Part shown: in pieces, positions 1-10,914 of the stretch | Layout of the letters: each line of letters begins with the position of its first letter | Position numbering within the stretch: the first letter of the stretch is position 1 | DNA from: Bradyrhizobium amphicarpaeae | GTDB lineage: Bacteria; Pseudomonadota; Alphaproteobacteria; Rhizobiales; Xanthobacteraceae | Assembly: GCF_002266435.3 (NCBI RefSeq) | Contig: NZ_CP029426.2 | Coordinates: 5,858,001-5,922,000, forward strand | Length of the DNA: 64,000 nucleotides | Direction of reading: 5' to 3' | Position numbers and translations under genes: made by a program | The notes under the pieces: model-generated | Seen by the model: only the letters and a program-made list of their open reading frames with translations | What the model was told of the DNA's origin: nothing | The model's database searches: none

Positions 1-1749
1 CTCGACCTGTCGCCCTGGAAGGACCGCATCCCCCAGGAGATGCTCGGCCGCACCCGCTTCCCCGCGATCGGCGAGCTGCCCTACATGATCACGCTGGGGC
101 CCTACGGCTTCTACTGGTTCCAGCTTCAGGAGCGCGACAAGTCCGAGCCGGTGACGCCGCGCGCGGTGCCGGAGTTCGAGACGCTGGTGGTGCCGGTGAA
201 TTCCAACTGGGTGTCGCTCGCCCGCGAGCGCGGCGTGTTCGAGCGCGAGGTGCTGCCGGGATTCTTGTCGCGGACGCGGTGGTATCCCGAGCACGATCCC
301 AAGCACATCAAGACCACACTGACCTCGGCGGTGCCGTTCTGCGACATCGGCGACAACAGGCCCTGGATCGCATTCTTCGAGTCGGCAGAGCAGGACGCCG
401 CGTCACGCTACGTGCTGCCGATGCAGATCGAGTGGGTCCGCTTCGACCGCGAGCGCTTCAACCCGAGGGCTCTCGCCGCCGTGCGCCAGGGCGCGCGCGA
501 GGGCACGCTGCTCGACGTTGCCACCGACCAGATCTTCATCGGCCTGTTCCTGCGCAATCTGTCGCAGAATCTGGTGGTGGAAGAGAACAATCTGCGGCTC
601 GAATTCAAGGCGACCAGCCGCTTCACCGATTACACCATCAAGGAGCCCGAACGCATCCGCGCGATCGAGCAGGCGAACAGCACCGCGCTGGTCGACAACC
701 AGTACGTCGCCAAGATCTACCGCCAGCTCGAAAGCGGCATCAACCCCGAGATCGAGATCGGCCAATATCTCACGGAGATCGCGCGCTTTGCCAATACGCC
801 AGCACTGCTCGGCAGCGTCGAGCTGGTCGAGGGCGACCAGCGCAGCGCGCTCGGCGTGTTGCATGCCTATGTCGAGAACCAGGGCGACGGCTGGATCGTG
901 ACCACCGGCTATCTCGATCGCTATATCGACGAGCAGCGCGTGCTGTCGGCGGGCGAAGCCCCCCGCGAGACCCAGGAACAAGCGCCGTATTTACACTTCA
1001 TCGCGCAGATCGGCAGGCGGCTCGCGGAGCTGCACGTTGCCCTCGCCGCGGCAAAGACCGACGATCTGGCCCCGGAGCCGATCGGCTCCGCGCACGTCAA
1101 GCGACTTGTGTCCGAGCTCAAGGCGCGGGCCGAGCGGGTTTTCGAACGGCTGGCCGACAGCCGCGACGGCCTGCGGGAGGCGCACCGGCCGTTGATCGAC
1201 CGGCTCGCCGCCGTGCGCGCGTCCCTGCCTGATCACCTGAATGCGCTATTGCCTTCCGGGATCGGCGGGCTGAACATCCGTCATCATGGCGACTTCCGCC
1301 TCGGGCAGACCCTGATCGTGAAGGACGATATCTTCATCATCGACTTCGACGGCGATCCGCGCCTGCCGCTGGCCGACAAGCGGCGCAAGCTGCCTGCCGC
1401 GCGCGACGTCGCCGGCTTGATCCGCTCGATCGACCTTTCGGTCAGCGCGGCACTGAGCCGCGCACTCACCGGTGCCTCCGACGAGCAGGGCCGGATCACC
1501 GCCGCGCTCGACGAATGGCGCGAGCGGGCCGCCGCAACCTTCCTGTCCGCCTATCGCGAAGCCATGACCGACCGACGTCTGTGGCCGGAAGATCGGAAAT
1601 CCGCGGAAGGCCTGTTAAGGTTTTTCCTGCTTGATCAAGCGTTCAATGAAGTAGAGTACGAGCTGTCCAACCGGCCTGAGGGGCTCCATGCGCCGCTGAC
1701 CGGACTGCTTCGCATTCTGTCCAGCGCCGGGAGCGAAGCCCATGCCTAA
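1..1749 (+). CDS. treS: Trehalose synthase / maltokinase fusion, C-terminal part (5' end outside window)
   Basis: The frame is open from the first base and runs to a TGA at 1747, leaving 582 visible residues. The first 40 or so residues are the end of a TreS-type GH13 enzyme (maltose to trehalose). The rest is a maltokinase-like domain: its start carries the FLSRTRWYP signature of the Mak N-cap and its end has the phosphotransferase motifs HHGDFRLGQ and IIDFDGDP (bases about 1280-1355), which bind ATP and phosphorylate maltose to maltose-1-phosphate. TreS-Mak fusions of about 1,100 residues are common in rhizobia, so roughly half is missing here. The stop overlaps the glgB start by 8 bases, so the two are probably translationally coupled. 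The internal ATG at 40 is not the real start. Confidence 0.9.
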   Translation, partial: LDLSPWKDRIPQEMLGRTRFPAIGELPYMITLGPYGFYWFQLQERDKSEPVTPRAVPEFETLVVPVNSNWVSLARERGVFEREVLPGFLSRTRWYPEHDPKHIKTTLTSAVPFCDIGDNRPWIAFFESAEQDAASRYVLPMQIEWVRFDRERFNPRALAAVRQGAREGTLLDVATDQIFIGLFLRNLSQNLVVEENNLRLEFKATSRFTDYTIKEPERIRAIEQANSTALVDNQYVAKIYRQLESGINPEIEIGQYLTEIARFANTPALLGSVELVEGDQRSALGVLHAYVENQGDGWIVTTGYLDRYIDEQRVLSAGEAPRETQEQAPYLHFIAQIGRRLAELHVALAAAKTDDLAPEPIGSAHVKRLVSELKARAERVFERLADSRDGLREAHRPLIDRLAAVRASLPDHLNALLPSGIGGLNIRHHGDFRLGQTLIVKDDIFIIDFDGDPRLPLADKRRKLPAARDVAGLIRSIDLSVSAALSRALTGASDEQGRITAALDEWRERAAATFLSAYREAMTDRRLWPEDRKSAEGLLRFFLLDQAFNEVEYELSNRPEGLHAPLTGLLRILSSAGSEAHA

Positions 1750-3880
1750 ACTACCTGCCGAGGCCTATGCGATCATCGAGGGCCGCCACTCCGACCCCTT
1801 CCACTATCTCGGGCTGCATCCCGAGGGCGATAAGAGCGTGGTGCGTGCCTTTCTCCCCGAGGCCTCGAATGTCGAGGCGCTCGGCGAGCATGGCGAAGTC
1901 GCGCCGCTCGACCGCGTGCATGATGCCGGGCTTTTCATCGGGGCCCTGCCCAACGGCTCGAAGCACTATCAGTTGCGTGCGAAATTCGCGGGCAATGTCG
2001 TCGAGTTCGAGGACGCCTACCGGTTTCCGCCGATCCTGACCGATTTCGACCTGTATCTGCTCGGCGAGGGCACCGATCAGCGCCTCTACGACAAGCTCGG
2101 GGCGCATCCGATGCGGCTCGAAGGCGTCGACGGTATCGGCTTCGTGGTGCTGGCGCCGAACGCACGGCGCGTGTCCGTGGTCGGAGATTTCAATTTCTGG
2201 GACGGGCGGCGCCATCCGATGCGGGTGCGCGGCGCCGGGTATTGGGAATTGTTCATTCCGCATGCCAAGGCGGGCGACCACTACAAGTTCGAGATCATCG
2301 GGCCGCATGGTCACCTGCTGCCGCTGAAATCCGATCCGCTGGCATTTGCGAGCGAGGTCCGTCCGAAGACGGCCTCCATCGTGTTCGACGAAGCGCATTT
2401 GCCACGGCCGCGCCCGGCGCCGGACGGCATCAACGCGCTGTCGGCGCCGATGTCGATCTACGAGATCCATCTCGGCTCGTGGCGGCGCAAGAACGGCGAT
2501 GAATGGCTGACCTATCGCGAGCTTGCCGAACAGTTGCCGGCCTATGCGCGCGACATGGGCTTCACCCATCTCGAATTCCTGCCCGTGAGCGAGCATCCCT
2601 TCGACGGATCCTGGGGCTATCAGCCGACCGGCCTCTATGCCCCGACAAGCCGTTTCGGGACTCCTGAAGATTTCGCCGCTCTCGTCGATGCCTGCCACCG
2701 CGAAGGCGTCGGCGTGCTGCTCGACTGGGTGCCCGGTCACTTCCCCGACGATCCGCACGGGCTCGGCAGCTTCGACGGCACCGCCGTCTACGAGCACGCC
2801 AACCCGCTGCAGGGCCGCCACCTCGACTGGGGCACCTTGATCTACAATTACGGCCGCACCGAAGTGACGAACTTCCTGGTGTCGAATGCGCTATTCTGGC
2901 TGGAGCGCTATGCAATCGACGGCCTGCGCGTCGATGCGGTCGCCTCCATGCTCTATCTCGACTACAGCCGGCCGCCCGGCGCCTGGATCCCGAACCAGTA
3001 TGGCGGCCGCGAAAACATCGAGGCGATCAACTTCCTGCGCCGCTTCAACACCGAGGTCTTCGCGCGCTTCCCGCAGGCGACCACGGCGGCCGAGGAGTCC
3101 ACCGCCTGGCCGCAGGTCTCGCGCCCGGTCGAATTCGGCGGGCTCGGCTTCGGCTACAAGTGGAACATGGGCTGGATGCACGACACGCTGAACTACATCA
3201 GCAAGGATCCGATCCATCGCAAGCACCACCACGGCGACATCCTGTTCGGCCTGCACTACGCCTTCTCGGAAAATTTCATCCTGCCGCTCTCGCATGACGA
3301 GGTCGTGCACGGCAAGCGCTCGCTCCTCGGCCGCATGCCCGGCGACGAGTGGCAGCGCTTTGCGAATTTGCGCGCCTATTACAGCTTCATGTTCGGCCAT
3401 CCCGGCAAGAAGCTTTTGTTCATGGGCGCGGAAATCGCCCAGAGCCGCGAATGGAATCACGACCAGTCGCTCGACTGGCACCTGCTCGAATACAAATATC
3501 ATCAGGGCATCCAGTCGCTGATCCGGGACCTCAACCGGCTCTACCGCGCGGTGCCGGCGCTGCACCAGATGGACTGCGATCAGGCCGGCTTCGAATGGCT
3601 GATCACGGATGACGCCAACCGCAACGTGTTCGGCTGGCTGCGCAAGGGATTTGACGAGCAGGCGCGGTGTCTCGTCATCGTCAACTTTTCGCCGAACGTC
3701 TATCAGAACTACCGGGTTCGCGTGCCATTCGGCGACAAGTGGAAAGAGGTGCTCAACTCGGACTCCGCCCATTATGGCGGCAGCAATGTCGGCAATATCG
3801 GCGAAGTCCATGCCGAGGGCGGCGAGCTACGCCTCACCATTCCGCCGCTTGCCGCAATCTTCCTCGTTCCGGAAAGCTGA
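1742..3880 (+). CDS. glgB: 1,4-alpha-glucan branching enzyme
   Basis: GlgB makes alpha-1,6 branches in glycogen by cutting and transferring alpha-1,4 glucan segments. The protein has 712 residues, the usual size. It has an N-terminal carbohydrate-binding module (about residues 10-220), then a GH13 barrel with nucleophile Asp398 in GLRVDAV, acid/base Glu451 in AAEEST and third acid Asp519 in SHDEVVHGK, then a C-terminal beta domain. The start ATG lies inside the end of the maltokinase gene. The next gene, glgX, begins 3 bases after the stop. In this operon it probably supplies branched glucan that GlgX and TreY later process. Confidence 0.96.
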   Translation: MPKLPAEAYAIIEGRHSDPFHYLGLHPEGDKSVVRAFLPEASNVEALGEHGEVAPLDRVHDAGLFIGALPNGSKHYQLRAKFAGNVVEFEDAYRFPPILTDFDLYLLGEGTDQRLYDKLGAHPMRLEGVDGIGFVVLAPNARRVSVVGDFNFWDGRRHPMRVRGAGYWELFIPHAKAGDHYKFEIIGPHGHLLPLKSDPLAFASEVRPKTASIVFDEAHLPRPRPAPDGINALSAPMSIYEIHLGSWRRKNGDEWLTYRELAEQLPAYARDMGFTHLEFLPVSEHPFDGSWGYQPTGLYAPTSRFGTPEDFAALVDACHREGVGVLLDWVPGHFPDDPHGLGSFDGTAVYEHANPLQGRHLDWGTLIYNYGRTEVTNFLVSNALFWLERYAIDGLRVDAVASMLYLDYSRPPGAWIPNQYGGRENIEAINFLRRFNTEVFARFPQATTAAEESTAWPQVSRPVEFGGLGFGYKWNMGWMHDTLNYISKDPIHRKHHHGDILFGLHYAFSENFILPLSHDEVVHGKRSLLGRMPGDEWQRFANLRAYYSFMFGHPGKKLLFMGAEIAQSREWNHDQSLDWHLLEYKYHQGIQSLIRDLNRLYRAVPALHQMDCDQAGFEWLITDDANRNVFGWLRKGFDEQARCLVIVNFSPNVYQNYRVRVPFGDKWKEVLNSDSAHYGGSNVGNIGEVHAEGGELRLTIPPLAAIFLVPES

Positions 3881-3883
3881 CAC

Positions 3884-5962
3884 ATGCGCCTGACTGCTGG
3901 ATCGCCTGCACGCCTCGGCGCAAGCTGGGACGGACGCGGCACCAATTTCGCGCTGTTCTCGGCCAACGCTCAGAAGGTCGAGCTGTGCCTGTTCGACAGC
4001 CAGGGCCGCCGCGAACTCGAGCGCATCGAGCTGCCTGAAAAAACCGAGGATGTCTGGCACGGCTATCTCAACGACGTCTCGCCGGGCCAACTTTACGGCT
4101 ACCGCGTGCACGGCCCCTACGAGCCCGAGCACGGCCACCGCTTCAACGCCAACAAGCTGCTGCTCGATCCCTATGCCAAGCGGCTCGCCGGACGGCTGGT
4201 GTGGAGCGATGCGCATTTCGCCTATCGCACCGGCTCGCCCCGCGAGGATCTGTCGTTCGACCGGCGCGACAACGCGCGCGGCATGCCCAAGGCCGTCGTC
4301 GTCGACGAGACCTTCAACTGGGGCCGCCGCGAAATTCGTCCCCACATCCCATGGGAAGACACCGTCATCTACGAGGCTCACGTCAAGGGTTTGACGCAGA
4401 AGCGAGACGACGTGCCGCCGAACCTGCGCGGTACCTATGGCGGGCTGTCCTCGCCGGCGATGATCGAGCATTTGAAGAAGCTCGGCGTCACCACGGTCGA
4501 GCTGCTGCCGGTGCACAGCTTCGTCGACGACCGCATCCTGGTGGAGAAGAAGCTCGCCAATTACTGGGGCTACAACACGCTTTCCTTCTTCGCGCCCGAG
4601 CTGCGCTACGCCCAGGACAATGCCCTCGACTCCTTCCGGACCACGGTGGCGCGCCTGCATGATGCCGGCATCGAGGTGATGCTCGACGTCGTCTACAACC
4701 ACACCGCCGAAGGCAACCATCTTGGCCCGACGCTGTGCTATCGCGGCATCGACAACGCCTCCTATTACTGGCTCAATCGCGAGAATCCGCGCTATTACGA
4801 CGACTTCACCGGCTGCGGCTCGTCGGTCAACCTCACCCATCCGCGCGTGCTGCAGATGGTGATGGATTCCTTGCGCTACTGGGTCGAGGTCTGCCACGTC
4901 GACGGCTTCCGCTTCGACCTCGCCACCACGCTCGCGCGCGGACCGAACGGCTATGATCGCGGCAGCTCGTTCCTGACCGCGATCCGCCAGGATCCGGTGC
5001 TCGCAACCGTCAAGCTGGTTGCCGAACCGTGGGATCTCGGCCTCGGCGGCTACCAGGTCGGCGCATTTCCCTCGCAATGGTCGGAGTGGAACGATCGCTA
5101 TCGCAGCGCCATGCGTCGCTACTGGAGCGGCGAAGGCAGCCTGATCGGCGACATCTCCAGCCGGATGACGGCGTCCTCCGACCTGTTCAACCACGACGGA
5201 CGGCGGCCGCGCGCCAGCATCAACCACATCACCGTCCACGACGGTTTCACGCTCGCCGACCTCTTCAGCTACAACGAGAAGCACAACACCGCCAACGGCG
5301 AGGACAACCGCGACGGCTCCAACGACAACCACAGCAACAATTGCGGAGTCGAGGGCCCGACCGACGATCCTGATATCCTCAGCCTGCGCCGCCAGCTTCG
5401 CAAGAACGTGCTGGCCTGTCTGATGCTGGCGCAGGGCGTTCCGCTGATCCTCGCCGGCGACGAGGTCGGCAACTCGCAGTCCGGCAACAACAACGCCTAT
5501 TGCCAGGACAACGAGATCGGGTGGGTCGGCTGGGACAATCTCGGCAAGGAGGGCGACGACATGGTCGATTTCGTCGGCCAGCTCGCCGACATCCGCCGCC
5601 GGTTCTCGCAGCTTCGCAGCCATCGCTGGCTCGATGGACGGCCCAAGGACGGGATCTCCTACGGCGCGCTCTGGCTGACCCCCGCCGGGGACGAGATGAC
5701 GGAGAACGACTGGAAGTTTCCGGAAGGCCGGTTTCTCTCCTATGTCATGGGTCCGATGGAACCGGGCAGCGCTGCGATCTTTATCGTCTTGAACGCCGCC
5801 CCCGAAGAAATCGCATTCAAATTGCCCAAAATGACCGAATACAAAGGCTGGCAGCAGATCCTGAATACGACGGATGCCAAGCTGAACACGATCGACTTCC
5901 CACCCGGCAGCGACAGCAAGGCGCCGCCGCGCTCCGTGCTCGCCTTCGCGGGGGCGCTATGA
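3884..5962 (+). CDS. glgX: Glycogen debranching enzyme GlgX
   Basis: GlgX is an isoamylase-type enzyme that hydrolyses alpha-1,6 branches of glycogen and releases linear malto-oligosaccharides. The 692 residues contain an N-terminal CBM48-like domain and a GH13 catalytic domain, with nucleophile Asp345 in DGFRFDLA, acid/base Glu381 in VAEPWDLG and the VHDGFTLADL motif. The start ATG follows glgB by 3 bases. The stop overlaps the treZ start (ATGA), so the order GlgX, TreZ, TreY matches debranching followed by conversion of linear chains to trehalose. Confidence 0.96.
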   Translation: MRLTAGSPARLGASWDGRGTNFALFSANAQKVELCLFDSQGRRELERIELPEKTEDVWHGYLNDVSPGQLYGYRVHGPYEPEHGHRFNANKLLLDPYAKRLAGRLVWSDAHFAYRTGSPREDLSFDRRDNARGMPKAVVVDETFNWGRREIRPHIPWEDTVIYEAHVKGLTQKRDDVPPNLRGTYGGLSSPAMIEHLKKLGVTTVELLPVHSFVDDRILVEKKLANYWGYNTLSFFAPELRYAQDNALDSFRTTVARLHDAGIEVMLDVVYNHTAEGNHLGPTLCYRGIDNASYYWLNRENPRYYDDFTGCGSSVNLTHPRVLQMVMDSLRYWVEVCHVDGFRFDLATTLARGPNGYDRGSSFLTAIRQDPVLATVKLVAEPWDLGLGGYQVGAFPSQWSEWNDRYRSAMRRYWSGEGSLIGDISSRMTASSDLFNHDGRRPRASINHITVHDGFTLADLFSYNEKHNTANGEDNRDGSNDNHSNNCGVEGPTDDPDILSLRRQLRKNVLACLMLAQGVPLILAGDEVGNSQSGNNNAYCQDNEIGWVGWDNLGKEGDDMVDFVGQLADIRRRFSQLRSHRWLDGRPKDGISYGALWLTPAGDEMTENDWKFPEGRFLSYVMGPMEPGSAAIFIVLNAAPEEIAFKLPKMTEYKGWQQILNTTDAKLNTIDFPPGSDSKAPPRSVLAFAGAL

Positions 5963-7710
5963 GGCCGTCCTTCGGGGCGAAGCCGACGAAAGACGGCGTG
6001 TCGTTCCGCTTGTGGGCACCTGCCGCGCGCCGCGTCGACCTCCTGCTCGACCGGAGACACGCGATGCAGCGCCGGCAGGATGGCTGGTACGTGGCCGAGA
6101 TTTCCGGCCTCGCCACTGGCAGCGCCTACAAATTCAGGATCGACGACGAGATCGACGTGCCGGATCCCGCTTCGGCTTTCCAGCCCGAAGACGTGTTCGG
6201 CCCGAGCCAGGTGATCGATCACGACGCCTTTGCATGGCGTGCCCGCGATTGGCGCGGCCGTCCCTGGGAAGAGACGGTACTGATCGAGACCCACGTCGGG
6301 ACCTTCACTTCCGAAGGGACATACCGCGCCATGATCGACAAGCTCGATCATCTCGTCGCAACCGGCATCACCGCGCTGGAATTGATGCCGCTGGCCGATT
6401 TCGCCGGGCGCCGCGGTTGGGGCTATGACGGCGTGCTGTGGTACGCGCCCGACAGCGCCTATGGCCGGCCCGAAGACCTGAAGACGCTGATCGACGAGGC
6501 GCATCTGCGCGGACTGATGGTCTTCCTCGACGTCGTCTACAATCATTTCGGTCCCGAGGGGAATTATCTCGGCCGCTATGCGCCGGCCTTCTTCACTGAT
6601 GCTCACACGCCCTGGGGCAGCGCGATCGACTATCGTGTGCCGCAGGTGCGTGCCTTCGCGGTCGAGAACGCGCTGTCCTGGCTCACCGACTATCGTTTCG
6701 ATGGGCTCCGGCTTGATGCCGCCAACCACATCGTGGCGATCCCCGGCGAGATATCGATGCTGCAAGATCTCAGCGTTGCCGCCGGCGAGCTCGCAAAGGC
6801 GATGGGGCGGCACATCCATCTCGTGCTGGAGAACGGCGACAATCGCGCCAGCCTGCTCGATGCGGCGGAGGAGCCGCCAAACGGCAAGTATCGCGCGCAG
6901 TGGAACGACGATTATCACCATGCCTGGCACGTCATGCTGACAGGAGAGCATGCCGGCTATTACGGCGACTACCAGACGCCGCGCATGGACCTTGCGCGCG
7001 CGCTCGCTTCCGGCTTCGTCTACCAGGGGGAGTTCTCGGAATTCTGGGGCAAGAAGCCTCGTGGCGAGCCGAGCGGAAAATTGCCGCCCGCGACCTTCGT
7101 CAACTTCCTGCAGAACCACGACCAGATCGGCAACCGCCCACTCGGCGACCGGCTCGAGAGCCTGGCTTCGCCCAGGCAGATTGAAGCGGCTCTTGCGGTG
7201 ACCCTGCTCGCGCCGATGGTGCCGATGCTGTTTCAAGGCGAGGAATGGGGCTCGACGGTGCCATTCCCGTTCTTCTGCGATTTCCAGGGCGGTCTTGCCG
7301 ACGCCGTTCGCAAGGGGCGCAAGCAGGAATATGCCTGGGCCTACGAGACATACGGCGACGAGGTGCCGGACCCGCTCGATCCGGCCACGCTGCAATCGGC
7401 GTTGCTCGACTGGACCGACCGCTCGCCGCAGCAGGATGCGCGGCTCGCGCTGGTGCGGCAGTTGCTCGCGCTCCGCCGCAAGGAGATTGTGCCGCGGCTC
7501 CGCGGCGGGAGCTTCGGCGACGCCGACGCCACCGACAATGGCCTGCTCACCGCGCATTGGCGCATGGGTGATGGCACGGTGCTGCGTTTGACCGCCAACC
7601 TCTCGGATCAAGAAATCATTGCCAATGTCAGCGCGGGTACGCCGATCTGGGGCGGCGAAACCAACGGCCGGCTTCCGCCCTGGTCGGTGGTCTGGCGTCT
7701 CGGAGATTAG
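5959..7710 (+). CDS. treZ: Malto-oligosyltrehalose trehalohydrolase
   Basis: TreZ cuts trehalose from the end of malto-oligosyltrehalose made by TreY. The reading frame is open further upstream, but the start was placed at the ATG at 5959 because it overlaps the glgX stop as ATGA and the product then begins in the usual TreZ way (MRPSFGAKP, followed by the FRLWAPAA region). This gives 583 residues, the normal length. GH13 motifs include nucleophile Asp253 in GLRLDAANH and Glu291 in LVLENGDN. A GWGYDGVLW segment lies near residue 153. The stop is one base before treY. Confidence 0.95.
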   Translation: MRPSFGAKPTKDGVSFRLWAPAARRVDLLLDRRHAMQRRQDGWYVAEISGLATGSAYKFRIDDEIDVPDPASAFQPEDVFGPSQVIDHDAFAWRARDWRGRPWEETVLIETHVGTFTSEGTYRAMIDKLDHLVATGITALELMPLADFAGRRGWGYDGVLWYAPDSAYGRPEDLKTLIDEAHLRGLMVFLDVVYNHFGPEGNYLGRYAPAFFTDAHTPWGSAIDYRVPQVRAFAVENALSWLTDYRFDGLRLDAANHIVAIPGEISMLQDLSVAAGELAKAMGRHIHLVLENGDNRASLLDAAEEPPNGKYRAQWNDDYHHAWHVMLTGEHAGYYGDYQTPRMDLARALASGFVYQGEFSEFWGKKPRGEPSGKLPPATFVNFLQNHDQIGNRPLGDRLESLASPRQIEAALAVTLLAPMVPMLFQGEEWGSTVPFPFFCDFQGGLADAVRKGRKQEYAWAYETYGDEVPDPLDPATLQSALLDWTDRSPQQDARLALVRQLLALRRKEIVPRLRGGSFGDADATDNGLLTAHWRMGDGTVLRLTANLSDQEIIANVSAGTPIWGGETNGRLPPWSVVWRLGD

Positions 7711-7711
7711 C

Positions 7712-10498
7712 ATGCCTTCGGCCATCCCCCTCGCCACCTACCGGCTTCAACTCACCGCGGAGTTCGACTTCGACAAGGCCGCCGCGGTGGTGCCTTACCT
7801 GAAGGCGCTCGGGATCACCCATCTCTACGCCTCGCCGGTGATGAAGGCGCGCAAGGGCTCGACCCACGGCTACGACACCGTCGATCACGGCCAGTTCAAT
7901 CCGGAGCTCGGCGGCGAAGCCGGCTTCGCCCGGCTGAGCGAAGCGCTGACCAAACACGACATCGGCCTGATCATCGACTTCGTACCCAATCATGTCGGCG
8001 TGCATTTCGCCGACAATCCGTGGTGGCTGGACGTGCTGGAATGGGGCCAGGCGTCCCCGCACGCGGTCTCCTTCGACATCGACTGGGACCTCTTGCCCTA
8101 TCGCGCCCGCGGCGGCGTGCTGCTGCCGATCCTGGGTGCATCCTATGGCGAGGCGCTCGAGCACGGCGACATCGAGATCCGCTACGATGCCGACGAGGCC
8201 AGCTTCTCCGCCTGGTATTTCGAGCATCGCCTGCCGATCGCGCCGGAGCGTTATGGCGAGATGCTGCGCATGATCGTGAAGGAGGCCGACGCCGGCGAGA
8301 CGGACGCGGGCAGACGTCTGCTCTCGCTTGCGGCGCGCTATACCGGATTGCGCCGTCCCAACCGCAAGGAAGCCCCCGCGTTCAAGGCCGAGCTCAGGGA
8401 GATCCCGGGTGCGGCCGAAATCATCGCACGCGGTCTTGCCGCCTATCGTGCTGCCGAGGATCGTCCGGCGCAGACGTTGGCGCTGCATCATCTGCTCGAA
8501 CGCCAGCATTACAAGCTCGGCCACTGGCGGCTCGCCTCCAGCGATATCAACTACCGCCGCTTCTTCGACGTCAACGGGCTCGCCGGCCTGCGCGTCGAGG
8601 ACGCGAGCACCTTCGCCGCTACGCACCGGCTGGTGAAGCAGCTCATCGCCGACGGCAAGCTGCAGGGCATCCGTCTCGACCACATCGACGGCCTGCGCGA
8701 CCCAGCGCAATATTGCCAGCGGCTGCGCCGGCTGGTTCGTGACGCGCAAGGGAATACCAAGCCGTTCTACACCGTGATCGAGAAGATCCTGTGCGAGCAC
8801 GAACGCCTGCCGCACTTCGCCGGCGTTCAGGGCACCACCGGCTACGAGTGGATGAACGTCATCACCCAGGTACTGGTCGACGCCAAGGGGCTGGAGCCGC
8901 TGGACGAAACCTGGCGGCAGATCAGCAACCAGTCGCCGCGACTCGCCCCTTACGTCAAGGACGCCAAGCGCCGCGTGCTGGAGACGCTGCTCACCAGCGA
9001 ATTCACCGTGCTGACCCGCCTGCTCGCGCGCATCGCCAACGGGCATTACTCGACCCGCGATTTCTCCGCCGACAGCCTGCGGCAGGCGCTCGAGCTCTAT
9101 GTGCTGCATTTCCCGGTGTATCGCACCTATCTGACCAACAGCGGCCCAACGGCGCCCGATCGCAAGCTGATCGACGACACCATCGCGCGCGCCCGTGCGG
9201 AATGGTTCGCCGCGGACGAAGGCATTTTCGACTTCCTGCGCGATGCCCTGACCATGGACCTGCTCAAGCCCGGCCGCCCGCCGCACAGCGCGCCGCGCGT
9301 GCGCCGCTTCGCGCTGAAGGTGCAGCAATTCACCGGGCCGATGATGGCGAAGTCGCTGGAGGACACCGCGTTCTATCAATTCCACCGGCTGCTCGCACTG
9401 AACGAGGTCGGCGGCGACCCCGCAAGCTCCGGCCTCACGATTTCCGCCTTCCACGAGACCATGCAGGCCCGCGCAAGGGAATGGCCGCTGGGAATGACGG
9501 CGACCGCCACCCATGACACCAAGCGCGGCGAGGACGCCCGCGCGCGTATCGCAGCGCTCAGCGAGATCCCCGGCGAGTGGACCAGCGCGGTTTCGCGCTG
9601 GAAGGTGCTGAACGCGCCGCACCTCACGCTCCACGGCAACTACCGCGCGCCGTCGGCGACGTTCGAATACATGCTCTACCAGACTCTGCTCGGGGCCTGG
9701 CCGCTGCAGGGACCGCTCGATGCCGGCTTCGTCGAGCGCATCCAGGCCTATGCGCTGAAGGCCGCGCGCGAGGGCAAGGAAGAGACGAGCTGGCTCAACC
9801 CGCATGAAGCCTATGAGAACGGCGTCAACAGCTTCATCGAGAAGATCCTCGATCCCGCACTATCCAGCGAATTCCTGGAGTCACTGCAAACGCTGGCGCG
9901 CCGCGTGGCGCTGCTGGGTGCGCTGAACGGTTTGAGCCAGCTCACCCTCAAGGCGACGCTGCCCGGCGTGCCCGATTTCTATCAGGGTACCGAGTTCTGG
10001 GACCTCTCGCTGGTCGACCCCGACAACCGTCGCCCGGTCGACTTTGGCGCGCGGCACGCGGCGCTGAACGCGCTGGACGATCCGGACTGGACCAGCCTGA
10101 TGAAGAGCTGGCCGGACGGCTTGGTCAAGCTGGCCTGGACGCGGCGTCTGCTCAAGCTGCGCAATGAACTCGGCGATGTCTTCGCTCAGGGCGATTACCA
10201 GCCGCTGGCGGTACGCGGCGCACATGCCGACCATGTCATCGCCTTCGCCCGCCGCCATGGCCGCGCTGCGGCGATCGTCGTGGTCGGGCGCCAGTTCGCG
10301 CCGTTCACCCAGGCCGGCCGGGAATGGCCCGCGCCGGATGGATTTAACGCAACCGTCGATATCACAGGTTATGCCGTGACGGACCATGAGAGCGACGAAC
10401 TGCACGTCACGCAGGCCTTCCGTGATTTTCCCGCTGCCGTCATCGAGGCCCGCACGGCGGGCGCCGTCAGGCCCTCGCGGCCACGCGCGCGCGGCTGA
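7712..10498 (+). CDS. treY: Malto-oligosyltrehalose synthase
   Basis: TreY turns the reducing-end linkage of a malto-oligosaccharide into an alpha,alpha-1,1 bond, giving malto-oligosyltrehalose for TreZ. The ATG at 7712, one base after the treZ stop, was chosen; the product begins MPSAIPLATYRLQL and has 928 residues. Typical TreY features are the N-terminal TYRLQL strand, YASPVMKARKGSTHGYD, a GLIIDFVPNHVG motif, GIRLDHIDGLRDP with the nucleophile Asp, and the C-terminal PGVPDFYQGTEFWDLSLVDPDNRR stretch read in parts. It is the last gene of the operon. Its stop is 2 bases from the convergent stop of the next gene, so no room is left for a terminator. Confidence 0.95.
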   Translation: MPSAIPLATYRLQLTAEFDFDKAAAVVPYLKALGITHLYASPVMKARKGSTHGYDTVDHGQFNPELGGEAGFARLSEALTKHDIGLIIDFVPNHVGVHFADNPWWLDVLEWGQASPHAVSFDIDWDLLPYRARGGVLLPILGASYGEALEHGDIEIRYDADEASFSAWYFEHRLPIAPERYGEMLRMIVKEADAGETDAGRRLLSLAARYTGLRRPNRKEAPAFKAELREIPGAAEIIARGLAAYRAAEDRPAQTLALHHLLERQHYKLGHWRLASSDINYRRFFDVNGLAGLRVEDASTFAATHRLVKQLIADGKLQGIRLDHIDGLRDPAQYCQRLRRLVRDAQGNTKPFYTVIEKILCEHERLPHFAGVQGTTGYEWMNVITQVLVDAKGLEPLDETWRQISNQSPRLAPYVKDAKRRVLETLLTSEFTVLTRLLARIANGHYSTRDFSADSLRQALELYVLHFPVYRTYLTNSGPTAPDRKLIDDTIARARAEWFAADEGIFDFLRDALTMDLLKPGRPPHSAPRVRRFALKVQQFTGPMMAKSLEDTAFYQFHRLLALNEVGGDPASSGLTISAFHETMQARAREWPLGMTATATHDTKRGEDARARIAALSEIPGEWTSAVSRWKVLNAPHLTLHGNYRAPSATFEYMLYQTLLGAWPLQGPLDAGFVERIQAYALKAAREGKEETSWLNPHEAYENGVNSFIEKILDPALSSEFLESLQTLARRVALLGALNGLSQLTLKATLPGVPDFYQGTEFWDLSLVDPDNRRPVDFGARHAALNALDDPDWTSLMKSWPDGLVKLAWTRRLLKLRNELGDVFAQGDYQPLAVRGAHADHVIAFARRHGRAAAIVVVGRQFAPFTQAGREWPAPDGFNATVDITGYAVTDHESDELHVTQAFRDFPAAVIEARTAGAVRPSRPRARG

Positions 10499-10500
10499 AG

Positions 10501-10818
10501 CTACTTTCCCTCGTCTTTGGTCAGCAGCAACTGCCCGCGCTTCCTGATCGTGGCCTGCGCAATCTCGGCAAAACGCTGCAAAAGCCAGGGCAGCACCACC
10601 TGCACATTGACATGATCGTCGGCGACATCGACTTGTCCGGTCGCGATCTGCCCGAGTGCGCGAATGCGAAAATTCATGCTGTCGCCGCTCCAGCGCTCCT
10701 CCTCAACCTGCATGACGGGAATGCTGGCGGCCGCCCGGCCAAGCCCGGTCTTGAGTCGGCGCACCGCCTCTTCGCGGCCGAGACGATGCGGAATGGAAAC
10801 GACAAGCGGTGCTGACAT
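10501..10818 (-). CDS. Polyhydroxyalkanoic acid system family protein
   Basis: A 105-residue protein starting MSAPLVVSIPHRLGREEA. The RLGREEAVRRLKTGL start and the short beta-rich remainder match the small family found with polyhydroxyalkanoate granule loci (TIGR02610-like). Family members are thought to act at or near PHA granules, but the molecular role is unclear. The frame is open 21 codons further upstream; the ATG at 10818 was preferred because the family sequence begins there. The gene is convergent with treY. Assignment rests on family recognition only. Confidence 0.75.
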   Translation of the reverse strand: MSAPLVVSIPHRLGREEAVRRLKTGLGRAAASIPVMQVEEERWSGDSMNFRIRALGQIATGQVDVADDHVNVQVVLPWLLQRFAEIAQATIRKRGQLLLTKDEGK

Positions 10819-10914
10819 GGTTCTGCCCCGTGGTGATTGATCCTCACATAGTGATGTCGACTGCGAGGATAAAGGTTCCATGCAAGTCGAATCCCTGGTC
10901 CGTGTTTCAAGGCG

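Noticed and set aside
3827..5623. 598-codon frame opposite glgX
   Set aside because: Shadow of the recognised glgX gene; composition is Val/Ala/Asp-rich without motifs.
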